This document shows, piece by piece, positions 48,200-48,478 of a stretch of 48,478 nt of DNA. The notes under the pieces are model-generated. The model was not told where the DNA came from. It made no database searches and was given only the letters and a program-made list of their open reading frames with translations. The translations under genes and the position numbers were made by a program. Within the stretch, counting starts at the first letter, position 1; the number at the start of each line of letters is the position of its first letter. Source of the stretch: an uncultured Lachnospiraceae bacterium (GTDB lineage Bacteria; Bacillota; Clostridia; Lachnospirales; Lachnospiraceae); contig CAMKQH010000027.1 in the NCBI GenBank assembly GCA_946414885.1, positions 1-48,478 on the forward strand, written 5' to 3'.

Positions 48200-48228
48200 A
48201 CTATATGAGATAAGCAAGACGCTTATGA
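48200..48228 (-). promoter_or_regulatory. Sigma-E-like promoter of spoIIID
   Basis: Minus strand TCATAAG (48222-48228), 14-nt spacer, CATATAGT (48200-48207), close to the mother-cell sigma-E pattern (KMATATT-N14-CATACAnT) known from Bacillus. spoIIID is sigma-E-dependent there. The start would be about 20-25 bases before the chosen GTG. Confidence 0.5.
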
Positions 48229-48267
48229 CTTGGCATCTTTCTTTCCGTCAAACGTGCCTGCAGGTAC

Positions 48268-48298
48268 AAAAAAGGGTCTGCCCCGTCAAGGCAGACCC
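48268..48298. terminator. Terminator of the rightmost gene
   Basis: GGGTCTGCC (48274-48282) and GGCAGACCC (48290-48298) are complementary; minus strand gives a T run of six, plus strand a T run shortly after. It ends the transcript from the right edge. Confidence 0.85.
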
Positions 48299-48329
48299 TC
48301 TCTTTTTTTGTCATCAGACACGTCCATGT

Positions 48330-48345
48330 CGCAGACTTGTCTGCG
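48330..48345. repeat. 16-bp palindrome
   Basis: CGCAGAC-TT-GTCTGCG, perfect, lying between the right-edge gene and the terminator, in a region of further partial inverted repeats (48361-48392). Confidence 0.5.
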
Positions 48346-48392
48346 ATCCCGAATGAATTGAGTGACGTGCCGCAGTGCACGCCCGTGACACG

Positions 48393-48478
48393 TTAATTCA
48401 CATCCAGGAAGGCCCTGGCGGAATCGCCGTAGCGCATCATCGCGTCAAGCAACAGGCCAAGGCTCTCGTAGCCCTCCC
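48393..48478 (-). CDS. 3' end of an unidentified gene
   Basis: Only the last 28 codons are inside the window, reading EGYESLGLLLDAMMRYGDSA and then RAFLDVN to the stop (TAA at 48393-48395). The frame is open and protein-like and a terminator follows, so it is a real gene end. The fragment is too short for a family call. Confidence 0.55.
   Translation of the reverse strand, partial: EGYESLGLLLDAMMRYGDSARAFLDVN

Overview
The window is a stretch of a Gram-positive, spore-forming Clostridia chromosome, most likely Lachnospiraceae (inference). The signs are SpoIIID and a SleB-type cell-wall hydrolase, a DUF6145-type small protein, strong AGGAGG ribosome sites, near-consensus sigma-A promoters, and a SAM-I (S-box) riboswitch in front of metK. 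Almost every gene is on the minus strand; only two small genes near 33.3-34.5 kb are on the plus strand.

Layout, left to right. 1 to about 5.9 kb is one end of an integrated conjugative element. It is visibly AT-richer than the rest and carries parA, parB, a RepA_N/DUF6017 replication initiator, a small membrane protein, a four-fold zinc-ribbon protein, an unknown protein and the start of pcfB. This order resembles the Tn1549-type ICE backbone. It ends immediately 3' of lysS, where a cluster of short repeats looks like a tyrosine-recombinase attachment site. 6.0-17.2 kb is housekeeping: lysS, greA, dusB, coaX, a zinc-ribbon membrane protein, a DUF6145 protein, birA and argF, then an envelope cluster of two Bax-inhibitor-like membrane proteins, a stomatin/SPFH protein and NfeD. 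17.4-32.9 kb holds sleB-like, proC, a SpoU methyltransferase, pfkA, dnaE, riboswitch-controlled metK, murA, an M23/LysM/G5 endopeptidase, a flavin reductase, a repeat-bearing coiled-coil membrane protein and a small (p)ppGpp synthetase.

33.3-34.5 kb (plus strand) has a small conserved protein and a hemolysin-III family protein. 34.6-37.2 kb is a histidine kinase/response regulator pair with a CPBP membrane protease upstream. 37.3-41.2 kb is a UDP-sugar operon: a UAP-type uridylyltransferase, two esterases and galE. 41.3-48.5 kb has a BspA-like leucine-rich protein, a frameshifted solute-binding lipoprotein, a MoxR ATPase with its VWA/DUF2201 partner, spoIIID with a sigma-E-like promoter, and the 3' tip of an unidentified gene.

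The most unusual theme is a set of short tandem duplications (29-42 bp periods). Two lie between genes on either side of the DUF6145 gene. Others are in frame inside birA, the coiled-coil protein, the MoxR ATPase and weakly the leucine-rich protein. The other items worth following up are a 16-17 nt motif repeated three times in the ICE, the putative ICE attachment site, the interleaved SPFH/NfeD/BI-1 cluster, a shared TTAAG direct repeat upstream of two operons, and a single-base frameshift in the lipoprotein gene. No tRNA, rRNA, CRISPR array or complete insertion sequence was found.
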